Below are positions 1 through 10,000 of a stretch of DNA of 64,000 nucleotides, one piece after another. The stretch covers positions 1 through 64,000 of the forward strand of contig NZ_MRUH01000045.1 of assembly GCF_001922985.1 (NCBI RefSeq). The letters are read 5' to 3'. A program made the position numbers and the translations under genes. The first letter of the stretch is position 1, and each line of letters opens with the position of its first letter. The DNA comes from Teredinibacter waterburyi (GTDB taxonomy: Bacteria; Pseudomonadota; Gammaproteobacteria; Pseudomonadales; Cellvibrionaceae). The notes below the pieces were generated by a model. It was not told the DNA's origin, ran no database searches, and saw only the letters and a list, made by a program, of their open reading frames with translations.

Positions 1-174
1 CTGGGGTTTTTCTTTGTCTGGAATTTGGCGGCAGCTCGGCCTTGGCTATTTGCGGATGCCGTAATGGGGGGGGAGGTTGCGCTAGCAGTATTCGGAGGAG
101 GTGTTTGTTCTCTGGTAGCTCGCTCGCCTAATATCGGGCGCGGAGCGCGTCTATTCACTCTTCATCGCGCTTAA
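1..174 (+). CDS. C-terminal end of an unidentified membrane protein (partial)
   Basis: An open frame enters from the left edge and stops at 172-174. The 57 visible residues contain two hydrophobic stretches (roughly residues 2-22 and 25-42, the second Gly/Ala/Val-rich), followed by a short basic tail ending in FTLHRA. This looks like the last one or two transmembrane helices and the cytoplasmic tail of an inner-membrane protein. I do not recognise the family. The fragment is short and could also be a chance open frame. Confidence 0.3.
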   Translation: MGFFFVWNLAAARPWLFADAVMGGEVALAVFGGGVCSLVARSPNIGRGARLFTLHRA

Positions 175-582
175 GCGCCTGCGCCTTTCCCTCTTCTCCC
201 AGTGTTGAATCTGGCGTCGAAGAGTAAACGTCCGTCCACGGCCTCAGATCTGCTCGAAAGCCGCTGGGGGTAAGGCGATGAAATCCCTTATATGGCCTTC
301 CGTCACAGTTGCACTTTTAAAATTAATGTAATAGTGTATGCGACCAATAAGTGCGTCTGTTGTTCAGCTTAAATCGAATAATAAAACGTTTAGCCAACAG
401 CTACATACACGCTTAGTAGATACCATAAAAATTGACCATATTTCCGCGTAATCGGCTATTGAATAAATAATTTGTTTGGTAGGTGATCGCAAAGAAAGAT
501 AAATACTCGTGGTACACACAGATAGCCTGTGTTTCTGCGCGTTTTTAAAACAATAAAAGCTTAACTGCTGAGGAGAAAACCT
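175..582. other. Intergenic region upstream of the TonB receptor gene
   Basis: No gene is seen in these 408 bases. The right half is AT-rich and should hold the receptor promoter. TTGACC at 432-437 is a possible -35, but no good -10 lies at ideal spacing (TATTGA at 457-462 is 19 bases away). An inverted repeat ACACAG-5 nt-CTGTGT at 516-532 lies about 50 bases before the receptor start and could be an operator or a leader hairpin. The ribosome binding site AGGAGA is at 571-576. Confidence 0.4.
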
Positions 583-3500
583 ATGGGAGCCAATCCTTTC
601 CTATTTAAGAAGAAATTGCTAGCGACTAGTATCTCTTCTTGCTTACTTGCTGTTGCTGGTGTTGCCGCGGCGCAGGATCAAGTAGAAGAAGAAGTAATTG
701 TAAAAGGGATTCGCGCATCTATCGAATCATCAGTAAATAGCAAGCGCAATGCCGCGTCTGTTGTAGACTCTATTACTGCTGAAGATATTGGTAAGCTTCC
801 TGATGTCACCATATCAGATTCTTTACAGCGTATACCTGGTATCCAGATTCGTCGTTCCGCTGGTGAAGGCGGAGCGGTTAACATCCGTGGCTTACCTCAG
901 GTTTCGACTCAGCTGAACGGTGAATCCTACTTAGGCGCCAACTCTATTACTGACTTCCAGCCTAACTTTGGTGATATTCCTTCGCAGCTATTCAAAGGTG
1001 CGGATGTAATTAAGTCGCCAACAGCAAGCTTACTAGCCTCCGGCCTTTCCGGTACTGTAAACCTAAAGACTCGTCGTCCATTTGATTTTGACGAAGGTTT
1101 TACTGGCGTTGCTGCCGTTGAAGCCGGTTACGGGACTGATAGTCAAGAAGTAAACCCAAGTGTAAATGGCCTGTTTAACTTTAAAGGTGAGCGTTTCGGT
1201 GTTCTAGCGGCGTTCACAAGCTCACAAGCTGACCTAGCAAACTACTATGAAGGTAAACAATACGGTACTGACGGTGGTTCTGACGGTATGGTTTCCGAAG
1301 GCGCTGGTCAGGGCGACCCTTATGGCGGTACGTTCTTGGGTGATAACGATGACGTTGGCGGCGAGTCTTTCTATGCGCCAGAAGGTTGGGTTGTATATAA
1401 CAAGTTTACAGAGCGTGAGCGTAATGGCGCCAATGTTTCCTTCCAGTTAGATTTGGGCGAGGGTTTTGAGTTGGTGGCAGATTACTTCTACACCAAGCAA
1501 GATGAATGGAACCGTTCTACAGGTTTGGTTGCGGAAACGAAGTGGGCAAACTGCTGCTCATTTAACGATTTCGCGGTAAATAATTCAGTTGATACGGGTG
1601 TAGATGGTATCAATACCTACGATTCGATCGACTATATTTCTCGTCGTTTGCAGTCTTACTCAGAAGTTAACGAGTTCTTCTCAACTTCTCGGGACCTTAA
1701 CGTAGAGCTTAACTACGATAATGAAGGCCCTTTAACAGCAAGTTTCCGTGTTGTTCGTGGAGCAGCTAATCAGCAAAATCGTAATAACTATTTCCAAGGC
1801 GATTTGATGGATGGCGGCCCTACTAACTCTAACGTTTGGACTGATCCAGTATTGGGTAACCGTATTCCTGGTGAGTGGGTTAACCCTAACCCGAATGGTT
1901 TCCAAGGCCTTTCTCAGTTCACCATTGATCATTCCGGTAGCGATCCAGTTTGGACTGGGTTCAACACGCCTCCAGTTTTAGGTGGCGCTGACAACCAGGC
2001 TGCTGATGGTACCTATAACGTAGCGGCCGGTACTCGTACGTTGGGCGATTTTATTGCTGATCCAAACTCGTACAACGTTGCTGCGATTAGCTCCGAAAAC
2101 AACTACGATCGTGACGGAAAGCTAAACGTTATGCGTGCAGACGTGAGCTATGAGTTTGAAGATAGCTTCATTACCAGTGTTGACGTTGGCTATCGCTTGA
2201 GCGAAAAGTATGCAAGCAACGACGTATGGCACGGTGTATCTAACTTCTACGAAGGCGCTGGCGGCGTAACCTCTGACGGGACTCCTAACCCGGAAGGCTG
2301 TCAGGCTCGCTGGAAGGCTACCGATGTGATCTTCCGTGAAGACTGTCAGGTTGGTGAAATTGTTACTGCTGACGGCGAATCTACTTGGGTTCCTTGGGTC
2401 GCGATTGGTTATGCTGCTCAAAGTGACTACCCAACAATTGCCGTTACTGATTTCGGAAACGTTAAAGGTTTACCTGCGGTTTGGACCGTGGATCCTAAGG
2501 CGCTAGACAATGTAGAAGAGTTCCATACGACTTTCTACGGCAACTACATTAAGAGCGTTGATCCCGGTGCCTCTTATGAAGTTAAGCTCGGTGATAAGAG
2601 TGGCTACGTTCAGGCTAACTTTGAAGCCGGCCCTGTTACCGGTAACTTCGGCCTTCGCGTTGTTGATACTGAGCTAACCGTTAAGCAGAACACTCGTGGA
2701 GGTTCACGTTCGTATGGTATGGCTCCGGCTGATACTGGGGACAAGTTGTCTGTACGTAACTTCCAAGACGTGCTTCCTGCGCTTAACGTGGCTTGGGATG
2801 TAAGCGACGATGTTAAGATTCGTGGTGCATACTCTGAAAACATGGTGCCGTTGAATTTAGATCAGTGGGGGCGTTCACTGGTAACCAACTATGCCTTAGA
2901 TAACGGTATTCAGCGCGTTACAACTATCAGCTATGACGGTAACCCAGAGCTAGATCCTTGGCGCTCGTCTACTATCGAAGCCACTGCTGAATGGTATTTG
3001 GCTCCAGGTAGTATGTTGACCGCCGGTATTTTCCGCATACAAGTCGACAGCTTCCCTGAGGGCGTTACTGTTTACGAGCCATTCCCAGACTTGGATGGTG
3101 TTGTTCGTAACCAAGCTGTTGAGACATCTAAGCAAATTAACGGCGACGGTGGTAGTTTGAAGGGTATTGAATTGGGTGCTAAATACGCATTCGAAGATCA
3201 GCCTTTTGGTATCGATGCTAACTTAACTTTGGTTGAGTCAGAGTCTTCAGCTCTTGATGTGGAAGGGAACCACCCTCCGTTTATCGATGTATCTGATACT
3301 CAGGCCAACCTCGGCTTTTGGTTCGACAACGATGTTATTCAGGCTCGTATTGCTTATAACTACCGTTCAGATCGTTACACCGGTGTACGCGTAGGTAACT
3401 TGGTTCAGTATCAAGCACCTACCAGCTACATCGATGCGAACATCAGCTGGGACGTAACGGATAGCGTTACTACCTACTTGAACGCATCTAACATTACGGG

Positions 3501-3597
3501 TGAGTCTGAAGAGTACTACTTGCAGTGGGACGGTCAGCACATGGCTCAAAACGTTTATGAGCCACGCTTCACGCTTGGTGCTCGTATGCGCTTCTAA
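583..3597 (+). CDS. TonB-dependent outer-membrane receptor
   Basis: This is a 1004-residue TonB-dependent receptor for energy-dependent uptake of a large ligand across the outer membrane. It has a signal peptide (basic start, hydrophobic core to about residue 30, ending AAAQD), then an acidic TonB-box-like EEEVIVKG. Next comes a plug domain with VDSITAEDIGKLPD, SLQRIPGIQI and VNIRG, then a long beta barrel that ends in the aromatic signature RFTLGARMRF. The plug sequence matches the Xanthomonas/Caulobacter-type receptor group often linked to carbohydrate utilisation. The start is supported by AGGAGA 7 bases upstream. A strong terminator follows, then a tryptophan-halogenase gene, a pairing common in these receptor loci. 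The ligand cannot be told from sequence; a glycan is an inference from family and neighbours. Confidence 0.93.
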   Translation: MGANPFLFKKKLLATSISSCLLAVAGVAAAQDQVEEEVIVKGIRASIESSVNSKRNAASVVDSITAEDIGKLPDVTISDSLQRIPGIQIRRSAGEGGAVNIRGLPQVSTQLNGESYLGANSITDFQPNFGDIPSQLFKGADVIKSPTASLLASGLSGTVNLKTRRPFDFDEGFTGVAAVEAGYGTDSQEVNPSVNGLFNFKGERFGVLAAFTSSQADLANYYEGKQYGTDGGSDGMVSEGAGQGDPYGGTFLGDNDDVGGESFYAPEGWVVYNKFTERERNGANVSFQLDLGEGFELVADYFYTKQDEWNRSTGLVAETKWANCCSFNDFAVNNSVDTGVDGINTYDSIDYISRRLQSYSEVNEFFSTSRDLNVELNYDNEGPLTASFRVVRGAANQQNRNNYFQGDLMDGGPTNSNVWTDPVLGNRIPGEWVNPNPNGFQGLSQFTIDHSGSDPVWTGFNTPPVLGGADNQAADGTYNVAAGTRTLGDFIADPNSYNVAAISSENNYDRDGKLNVMRADVSYEFEDSFITSVDVGYRLSEKYASNDVWHGVSNFYEGAGGVTSDGTPNPEGCQARWKATDVIFREDCQVGEIVTADGESTWVPWVAIGYAAQSDYPTIAVTDFGNVKGLPAVWTVDPKALDNVEEFHTTFYGNYIKSVDPGASYEVKLGDKSGYVQANFEAGPVTGNFGLRVVDTELTVKQNTRGGSRSYGMAPADTGDKLSVRNFQDVLPALNVAWDVSDDVKIRGAYSENMVPLNLDQWGRSLVTNYALDNGIQRVTTISYDGNPELDPWRSSTIEATAEWYLAPGSMLTAGIFRIQVDSFPEGVTVYEPFPDLDGVVRNQAVETSKQINGDGGSLKGIELGAKYAFEDQPFGIDANLTLVESESSALDVEGNHPPFIDVSDTQANLGFWFDNDVIQARIAYNYRSDRYTGVRVGNLVQYQAPTSYIDANISWDVTDSVTTYLNASNITGESEEYYLQWDGQHMAQNVYEPRFTLGARMRF

Positions 3598-3624
3598 TAA
3601 TTTGGCCGAAAGGTTAAGTTAATA

Positions 3625-3665
3625 AAACCGCCTCACTGGTGTTTGCTGGTGGGGCGGTTTTTTTT
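3625..3665 (+). terminator. Rho-independent terminator after the TonB receptor
   Basis: A 12-bp stem (3625-3636 with 3649-3660, one G.U pair) with a 12-base loop runs into eight T residues (3658-3665). It starts 28 bases after the receptor stop. The halogenase gene begins 31 bases further on, so it depends on read-through or on a promoter not obvious here. A longer upstream frame for the halogenase would start inside this hairpin, so the start at 3696 is preferred. Confidence 0.9.
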
Positions 3666-3695
3666 GTCTGTAATTTAAGATATGAGATCTTCGTC

Positions 3696-5186
3696 ATGAA
3701 CAATTTAGTTAAAAAAGTCGTGATAGTAGGAGGCGGTACAGCAGGCTGGATGACTGCCGCATACCTGATTAAATTCCTCGCTAAGTCTGACGTGTCGATC
3801 ACCGTTGTAGAGTCTTCTGATATAGGGAGCGTTGGTGTTGGTGAAGCGACGATTCCTACGATACGAGAGTTTTATGGCGCTCTTGGAATGAAAGACCAAG
3901 ACGTTATGAAGGCAACCAATGCTACGTTTAAGCTTGGTATAGAATTTCAAAATTGGTTTAAGCCGAATCATTCATTCTTTCACCCCTTTGCACAGTACGG
4001 GCAAAGTGTAAATGGTGTGAACTTTCATCACTATTGGAACAAAATGCGCCAGCATGGCTACGAAGGCGAATTGAGCGAGTTTTCTCTCGGTGTCATGCTA
4101 GCTAAAAATGGAAAATTCACATTTCCAGCGAAGAATCCACCATCACCAATGTCGGTGTTTGATTGGGCACTGCATTTTGATGCTGGGTTATTTGCCAAGA
4201 TGTTAAAAGAGTATTCTCTAGAGCGGGGCGTAACCCTAATCGATGACAAAATAACCAACGTAAATTTACGCGAGAATGATGGTTTTATCGACACGCTCGA
4301 ACTTGAGAATGAGGGTGTTGTTTCTGGTGAATTGTTTATAGATTGCTCTGGTTTTCAAGCGCTACTAATTGAAGGGGCTTTGAAAACAGGCTATGAAGAT
4401 TGGTCCGAGTGGTTACTGTGCGACCGCGCTGTTGCAGTTCAAAGTGAGTCTGCTTCTGAGCCACTACCTTATACCATTTCTGCAGCGGAAGGTGCCGGCT
4501 GGCGCTGGCAGATCCCGTTGCAACATCGTGATGGCAATGGACATGTCTATAGCAGTACACATATGAGTGATGACGAAGCTACACAGATTCTTTTAGATAA
4601 TGTAAAGGGCAGCCCGATATCTGAGCCAAAGTCCTTCAAATTCACGCCGGGACGGCGGGTTCAAGCTTGGAATAAAAACTGTATCGCGGTCGGACTTTCC
4701 AGTGGGTTTTTAGAACCATTAGAGTCGACAAGTATTGCGTTGATTGAGCTTGCGATACAAAAAATTCGCTTGTTTTTCCCTGACCAGACGTTTGATAAAG
4801 ACGTGATTGCCGAGTTCAATGATCGAACAAAAATGGAATATGAACGCGTGCGAGATTTTGTGATATACCACTACAAGGCGAATCGTCGTGGGGACACGGA
4901 CTTTTGGCGTCATTGCGAGTCTATGGATATCCCAGAAACCTTAGCGTACAAAAATAGATTGTTTGAAAAACGAGGGCATTTGGTTAAGTCACCTTATGAG
5001 ATATTTCAACTGCCTAGCTGGTTAGCTATTTATACCGGCAATAATGTTCAGCCTACGGGTTACGATACGATGGTTGATAGTTTTGGTATTGACTATCTTA
5101 AAAATGTATTCGACCAGATGCGTAAATCGGTTGCTGATTCCGTCGCTCAAGCACCTACACACGCCGAGTTCCTTACTAAAATTTAA
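3696..5186 (+). CDS. Flavin-dependent tryptophan-halogenase family protein (copy 1)
   Basis: A 496-residue member of the flavin-dependent halogenase family, which uses FADH2, oxygen and halide to halogenate an aromatic substrate. The N-terminus has the FAD-binding GGGTAGWM, followed by GVGEATIP. The diagnostic WxWxIP motif appears in GWRWQIPLQHR. A Lys in TFKLGIEF corresponds by position to the family's catalytic lysine (inferred without an alignment). GLSSGFLEPLESTSI is the late conserved FAD-site segment. It follows the TonB receptor in the same direction, and a paralogue lies convergently 129 bases downstream. Such receptor-linked halogenases often act on small indoles in vitro and their natural substrate is unclear; free tryptophan should not be assumed. 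Confidence 0.88.
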   Translation: MNNLVKKVVIVGGGTAGWMTAAYLIKFLAKSDVSITVVESSDIGSVGVGEATIPTIREFYGALGMKDQDVMKATNATFKLGIEFQNWFKPNHSFFHPFAQYGQSVNGVNFHHYWNKMRQHGYEGELSEFSLGVMLAKNGKFTFPAKNPPSPMSVFDWALHFDAGLFAKMLKEYSLERGVTLIDDKITNVNLRENDGFIDTLELENEGVVSGELFIDCSGFQALLIEGALKTGYEDWSEWLLCDRAVAVQSESASEPLPYTISAAEGAGWRWQIPLQHRDGNGHVYSSTHMSDDEATQILLDNVKGSPISEPKSFKFTPGRRVQAWNKNCIAVGLSSGFLEPLESTSIALIELAIQKIRLFFPDQTFDKDVIAEFNDRTKMEYERVRDFVIYHYKANRRGDTDFWRHCESMDIPETLAYKNRLFEKRGHLVKSPYEIFQLPSWLAIYTGNNVQPTGYDTMVDSFGIDYLKNVFDQMRKSVADSVAQAPTHAEFLTKI

Positions 5187-5232
5187 ACGTTTATTAGTGG
5201 TTATTTGAAAAGGTATGAGACTGGTATTTTAT

Positions 5233-5272
5233 TCCGATAGTCCAGCACTGAATTAAGCTGTGGGCTATCGGA
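5233..5272. terminator. Hairpin between the convergent halogenase genes
   Basis: An 11-bp stem (5233-5243 with 5262-5272, one G.U pair) is extended inward by CAGC/GCTG with a one-base bulge. It sits between two converging genes and probably terminates both, although neither strand has a good T-run after the stem. Confidence 0.45.
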
Positions 5273-5315
5273 GATGCTCGGGGGCGCGAAATACTGAGCT
5301 ATAAATATAGCCAGA

Positions 5316-6821
5316 TTATTTCTCTGGCGCACTACAGTGTCGGCTTATAAACTCTTGATGCAGCGGCGCTGCAGTTGCACCTTTCTGGATTAGCGTCGCC
5401 ATTTGTTTTAGTTGCTGTTCTAGTTGCGGCATATCTAGATGATCCAGCTTAATCTGGCTTTCATTGGGCATTACGTCAAAACCGTTGTACATGCTAATCC
5501 AACTTGCTGATTTAAATGATTCACCTTCGTGCTCAACAATATATCCACGTCGTTTAAAGACATTAATTTTGTGTTCAAGTGACGCTGGCATTTTGATAGA
5601 TTGAATGTGGCGCCAAAACTCAGTGTCGGTACGTTCTGACAGCTTATAGTGCAGAAGTATAAAGTCTCGAATATGTTCCATTTCGAGGCTAGCCTGACGG
5701 TTGGCTTCATCGATATCCGTTTGGTTAAAAGACTTGTCTGGGAAAAACATAATCAATTTGCTAATCGCTGTTTGGATTAACGAGATACTTGTCGACTCCA
5801 ATGGCTCTAAAAATCCACTGGAAAGTCCGACCGCGATACAGTTTTTATGCCAAAACTGATTACGCCGTCCTGTTTTGAATTTTATCGTGCGAGGCTCACT
5901 GAGGGCTTGGCCATCGAGGCTGTCCAATAGGTGTTGCTTGGCGTCGATGTCGGAGATGAAATCATCGCAATATACGTAGCCATTGCCAACTCTATGCTGC
6001 AGTGGAATGCGCCATCGCCAGCCTGATTCCATTGCAATAGATTTTGTGTAGGGTGTAGGTGGCGCTGCCGATTTACTTTGCACCGCGGCAGCACTGTTAA
6101 CGGGTAGCCAATGGCTCCAATCTTCAAATCCGGTTTGAAGGGTTTCTTCAATGAGTAAGCCACGAATACCTGAGCAGTCGATAAACAGATCGCCAGTTAG
6201 CGATGTTGCGTCGTTGAACGTAACACCTGCGATAAAGCCAGTATCGGTTTGAGTTACTTGGGTTACTGTTTTTTCATGTCGAATCACGCCATTTTTTACC
6301 GCATATTTACGTAAGTAATTGGCGTATAGCGAGGCGTCAAAGTGAAACGCATAATTATATTCGGCAAGGGGCGTTTGCGGGTTTTCACGCGGTTGAGCGA
6401 AACGACCTTGTGTTGCAAGCATGGTAGAAAGGCAGTAGTGACTTAATTCCTCTACTTTATTTTGTTTTCTTAAATGTTGCCAAACCTGATAGAAGTCAGC
6501 GCCGTACATAGATTGACCATAATTTGAAAACGGATGAAAAAAATCACTTTGCTGATTCTTCCATCCGACAAATTCGATACCGAGCTTGAAGGTGGCCTGT
6601 GTTTCTTTGATGAAATCAATTTCGTCTATACCAAGCGCTAAGTTGAAATCTCTGATGCCCGGCAGCGTAGCCTCTCCTACACCAATGGTTCCGATGTCCG
6701 GCGATTCGATTAGATGTATCGCTACTTGGCGTTTGCGTAAGAAATGTGACAACGCAGCAGCAGCCATCCATCCCGCAGTGCCGCCACCAACGATAACGAT
6801 TGATTGAATTGCTTGTGTCAT
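5316..6821 (-). CDS. Flavin-dependent tryptophan-halogenase family protein (copy 2)
   Basis: A 501-residue paralogue of the halogenase at 3696-5186, on the opposite strand. It keeps GGGTAGWM near the N-terminus, GVGEATLP, TFKLGIEF with the putative catalytic Lys, GWRWRIPLQHR with the WxWxIP motif, and GLSSGFLEPLESTSI. All landmarks are intact, so it looks active rather than decayed. The two proteins differ clearly around residues 90-130 and in the last 100 residues, so they are diverged paralogues and not a recent duplication. The start is supported by AAGGTAGG just upstream on this strand. Its promoter would lie in 6822-7020, apart from the receptor gene, so the two copies may be regulated separately. 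Confidence 0.88.
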   Translation of the reverse strand: MTQAIQSIVIVGGGTAGWMAAAALSHFLRKRQVAIHLIESPDIGTIGVGEATLPGIRDFNLALGIDEIDFIKETQATFKLGIEFVGWKNQQSDFFHPFSNYGQSMYGADFYQVWQHLRKQNKVEELSHYCLSTMLATQGRFAQPRENPQTPLAEYNYAFHFDASLYANYLRKYAVKNGVIRHEKTVTQVTQTDTGFIAGVTFNDATSLTGDLFIDCSGIRGLLIEETLQTGFEDWSHWLPVNSAAAVQSKSAAPPTPYTKSIAMESGWRWRIPLQHRVGNGYVYCDDFISDIDAKQHLLDSLDGQALSEPRTIKFKTGRRNQFWHKNCIAVGLSSGFLEPLESTSISLIQTAISKLIMFFPDKSFNQTDIDEANRQASLEMEHIRDFILLHYKLSERTDTEFWRHIQSIKMPASLEHKINVFKRRGYIVEHEGESFKSASWISMYNGFDVMPNESQIKLDHLDMPQLEQQLKQMATLIQKGATAAPLHQEFISRHCSAPEK

Positions 6822-7020
6822 ATGCTACTGCCTACCTTATTTTTAGGTGAGGAAGGATAAACTTGGCACCCTTGTATGTCTATAGATCTGGGGAGTTTGG
6901 GGTCCTGCTTGCGGATGTGATTGGTTGTTTACGGCTATTGATACTTGTATTGCGTGCTGTTAGTTTTACTCCCCTTTTGGTAGATTTTCTTTTTGCCCTT
7001 CATTTAGACATGGTTTTTCT

Positions 7021-10000
7021 ATGCTTCAGCAATTTGTGCATCTTCGGGTGCGCACCGAGTTTTCGCTTCAAGATAGTATTATTCGCGTTAAAAAACTGGC
7101 GGGGCGCCTAGTCGAACAGCGTATGCCAGCTTGCGCGATTACTGACTTCCACAACTTTTTTGGCCTTCTCAAGTTCTATAAGGCGGTACAAGGGGCGGGT
7201 GTAAAGCCGATCTGTGGATGTGATTTTCGGCTGCTGGTGGACGACAGTGATCTACAGCCGCCGTTATTTACCCTGCTAGCCATGAATGAGCGCGGCTATC
7301 GCAATATTACCCAGTTGATTTCAAGATCGTATCAAGAAGGGCAAAAGCACGGCGAACCCTACCTATTGAAAAGCTGGTTGGCGGAACACGCCGAAGGGGT
7401 TATAGCGCTATCTGGTGCTAAGTTCGGAGAGTTGGGGCAGCTATTACTGGGCAACAAACAACCCGAAGCTCGGGCGTCACTCGAGGAGTGGATGAGTCTC
7501 TATCCGAATCGATTTTATGTTGAAATTCATCGTACCGGACGAGAAAACGACGAGCGTCACCTGCATGCGGCGGTCGCTATGGCGGCTGAGTTTCAGTGCC
7601 CTGTTGTGGCGACCAACGATGTGCGCTTCCTTGATAGCGACCAGTACGGCGTACACGAAGCGCGTGTCTGTATCGGCGAGGGGCGTGTGCTCGACGATCC
7701 GCGGCGTGAACGGCGTTATAGCGACGAACAGTATTTCCGCTCGGCAGCAGAGATGTGCGAGCTGTTTTCCGATATACCTGAAGCGATTGAAAATACCGTA
7801 GAGATCGCCAAGCGCTGCAATCTGAATATTCAGTTAGGCAAATACTTTTTGCCTGAATACCCCATTCCCGATGGGCTGACTGAAAACGACTTCTTTCGCA
7901 AAATCTGTAACGAAGGATTGAATGATCGTTTAAAGCGGATCTTGGATCCTGCCGACCCTAACTACCTTGAAGCACGTAAAGAATATGATGACAGGCTGAA
8001 ATTCGAGCTGGATATTATTATTCAGATGGGCTTCCCCGGCTACTTTTTGATCGTGATGGACTTTATCCAGTGGGCTAAGGATCACAAGATACCGGTTGGA
8101 CCGGGACGTGGTTCGGGTGCTGGGTCGCTGGTCGCCTACGTGCTGAAGATTACCGATCTCGACCCACTGCTTTACGACCTACTGTTCGAACGTTTCCTCA
8201 ACCCAGAGCGAGTTTCGATGCCGGATTTCGACGTCGACTTCTGCATGGAAGATCGCGACAAGGTCATTAGCTATGTTGCTGATAACTACGGCCGCGATGC
8301 GGTATCGCAAATTATCACCTTCGGCACTATGGCTGCTAAGGCGGTAGTGCGTGATGTAGCGCGTGTGCAGGGTAAGTCCTACGGTTTGGCCGATAAGCTT
8401 TCCAAGATGATTCCAGCCGACGTCGGCATGACCTTGTCGAAGGCCTTTGAGCAAGAAGAGGTGTTGCGGGAATTCTTGGAATTCGACAGTGATGGCCAAG
8501 AAATTTGGGATATGGCCCTACAGCTCGAAGGCATTACCCGTAACGTAGGCAAGCACGCCGGTGGTGTGGTAATTGCGCCAACCAAGCTGACCGATTTCGC
8601 GCCACTGTACTGCGATGAAACTGGCTCGGGATTGGTCACCCAATTCGATAAAGGTGACGTTGAAGACGCAGGCTTGGTTAAGTTCGACTTCCTCGGCCTG
8701 CGTACCCTTACCATTATTGATTGGGCGGTTAAGATGATCGACGCCCAGCGGATTCCGCTTGGCGATGCGCCATTGGATATCGCCGAGATCGATCTGCTCG
8801 ACGCGCCGACCTTTGCGATGTTAAAGCGCGCCGAAACGACCGCTGTATTCCAGCTGGAATCGCGGGGTATGAAAGACCTTATTAAGCGTCTCTCGCCAGA
8901 TAACCTTGAAGATATGATCGCCTTGGTGGCGCTGTTCCGCCCTGGGCCACTGCAATCGGGCATGGTTGACGACTTTATCAACCGGAAGCACGGCCGTGCG
9001 CAGGTGGCTTATCCTGACGCAAAATACCAGCACGAGTTATTGAAACCTATTCTTGAACCTACCTACGGCGTAATCGTCTATCAGGAACAGGTGATGCAAA
9101 TCGCTCAGGAACTAGCGGGCTATACCCTCGGCGGCGCCGACTTGCTACGCCGTGCAATGGGTAAGAAAAAACCGGAGGAGATGGCCAAACAGCGTTCGAT
9201 TTTCGCCGAAGGGGCCGCCAGCAAAGGCGTTGACCCCGATCTCGCCACCAAGATTTTCGACCTTGTGGAAAAGTTTGCCGGCTACGGTTTTAACAAGTCA
9301 CACTCTGCAGCCTATGCGTTAGTGTCTTACCAAACGGCATGGTTAAAAGCGCACTATCCCGCACACTTCTTAGCGGCAACTATGTCGGCCGATATGGATA
9401 AAACCGATAAGGTCGTAACCTTCATCGAAGAGTGCCGTAACATGGAGTTAAATCTCCTGCCGCCGGATGTAAATAGCGGTGATTTTCAGTTTACGGTCGA
9501 TTCCGAAAACAACATTATTTATGGCTTGGGTGCCATTAAAGGTCTTGGTGAAGGGCCGGTTGAAAGTATTCTTGAGGCGCGCAAAGATGGCCCGTTTCAA
9601 GATTTGTTTGATTTTTGCTCTCGTATCGACCCCCGTAAGACCAATAAGCGTGCGCTGGAAGCCTTAGTGCGCAGCGGTGCTTGTGACAGTATTGGCCCTG
9701 GTGTAGACATCGACTACGATCGCGCGGTCATGTTTCATGCAATCCCCGAAGCGGTGAAAGCCGCAGAGCAAAAAAGTGCCAACGCCAGCGCTGGTATTGC
9801 TGACCTGTTTGGAGAGGTAGTGCCGTCCGCTGACGATGGCAGTTCCGTCTATCAAGAGTTCCAGCGGGTACGACGCTGGAATATGAAAGAGCGTTTAAAC
9901 GGCGAGAAGGAAACCCTGGGGCTTTATTTAACCGGCCATCCAATAGATGAATACCACAAAGAGCTCAATCACCTTGTTTCGGCTCGTATTGCGGACCTGA

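Noticed and set aside
3639-3695. Longer N-terminus for the first halogenase
   Set aside because: It would begin inside the terminator hairpin and add 19 residues before the conserved FAD motif; ATG at 3696 is better.
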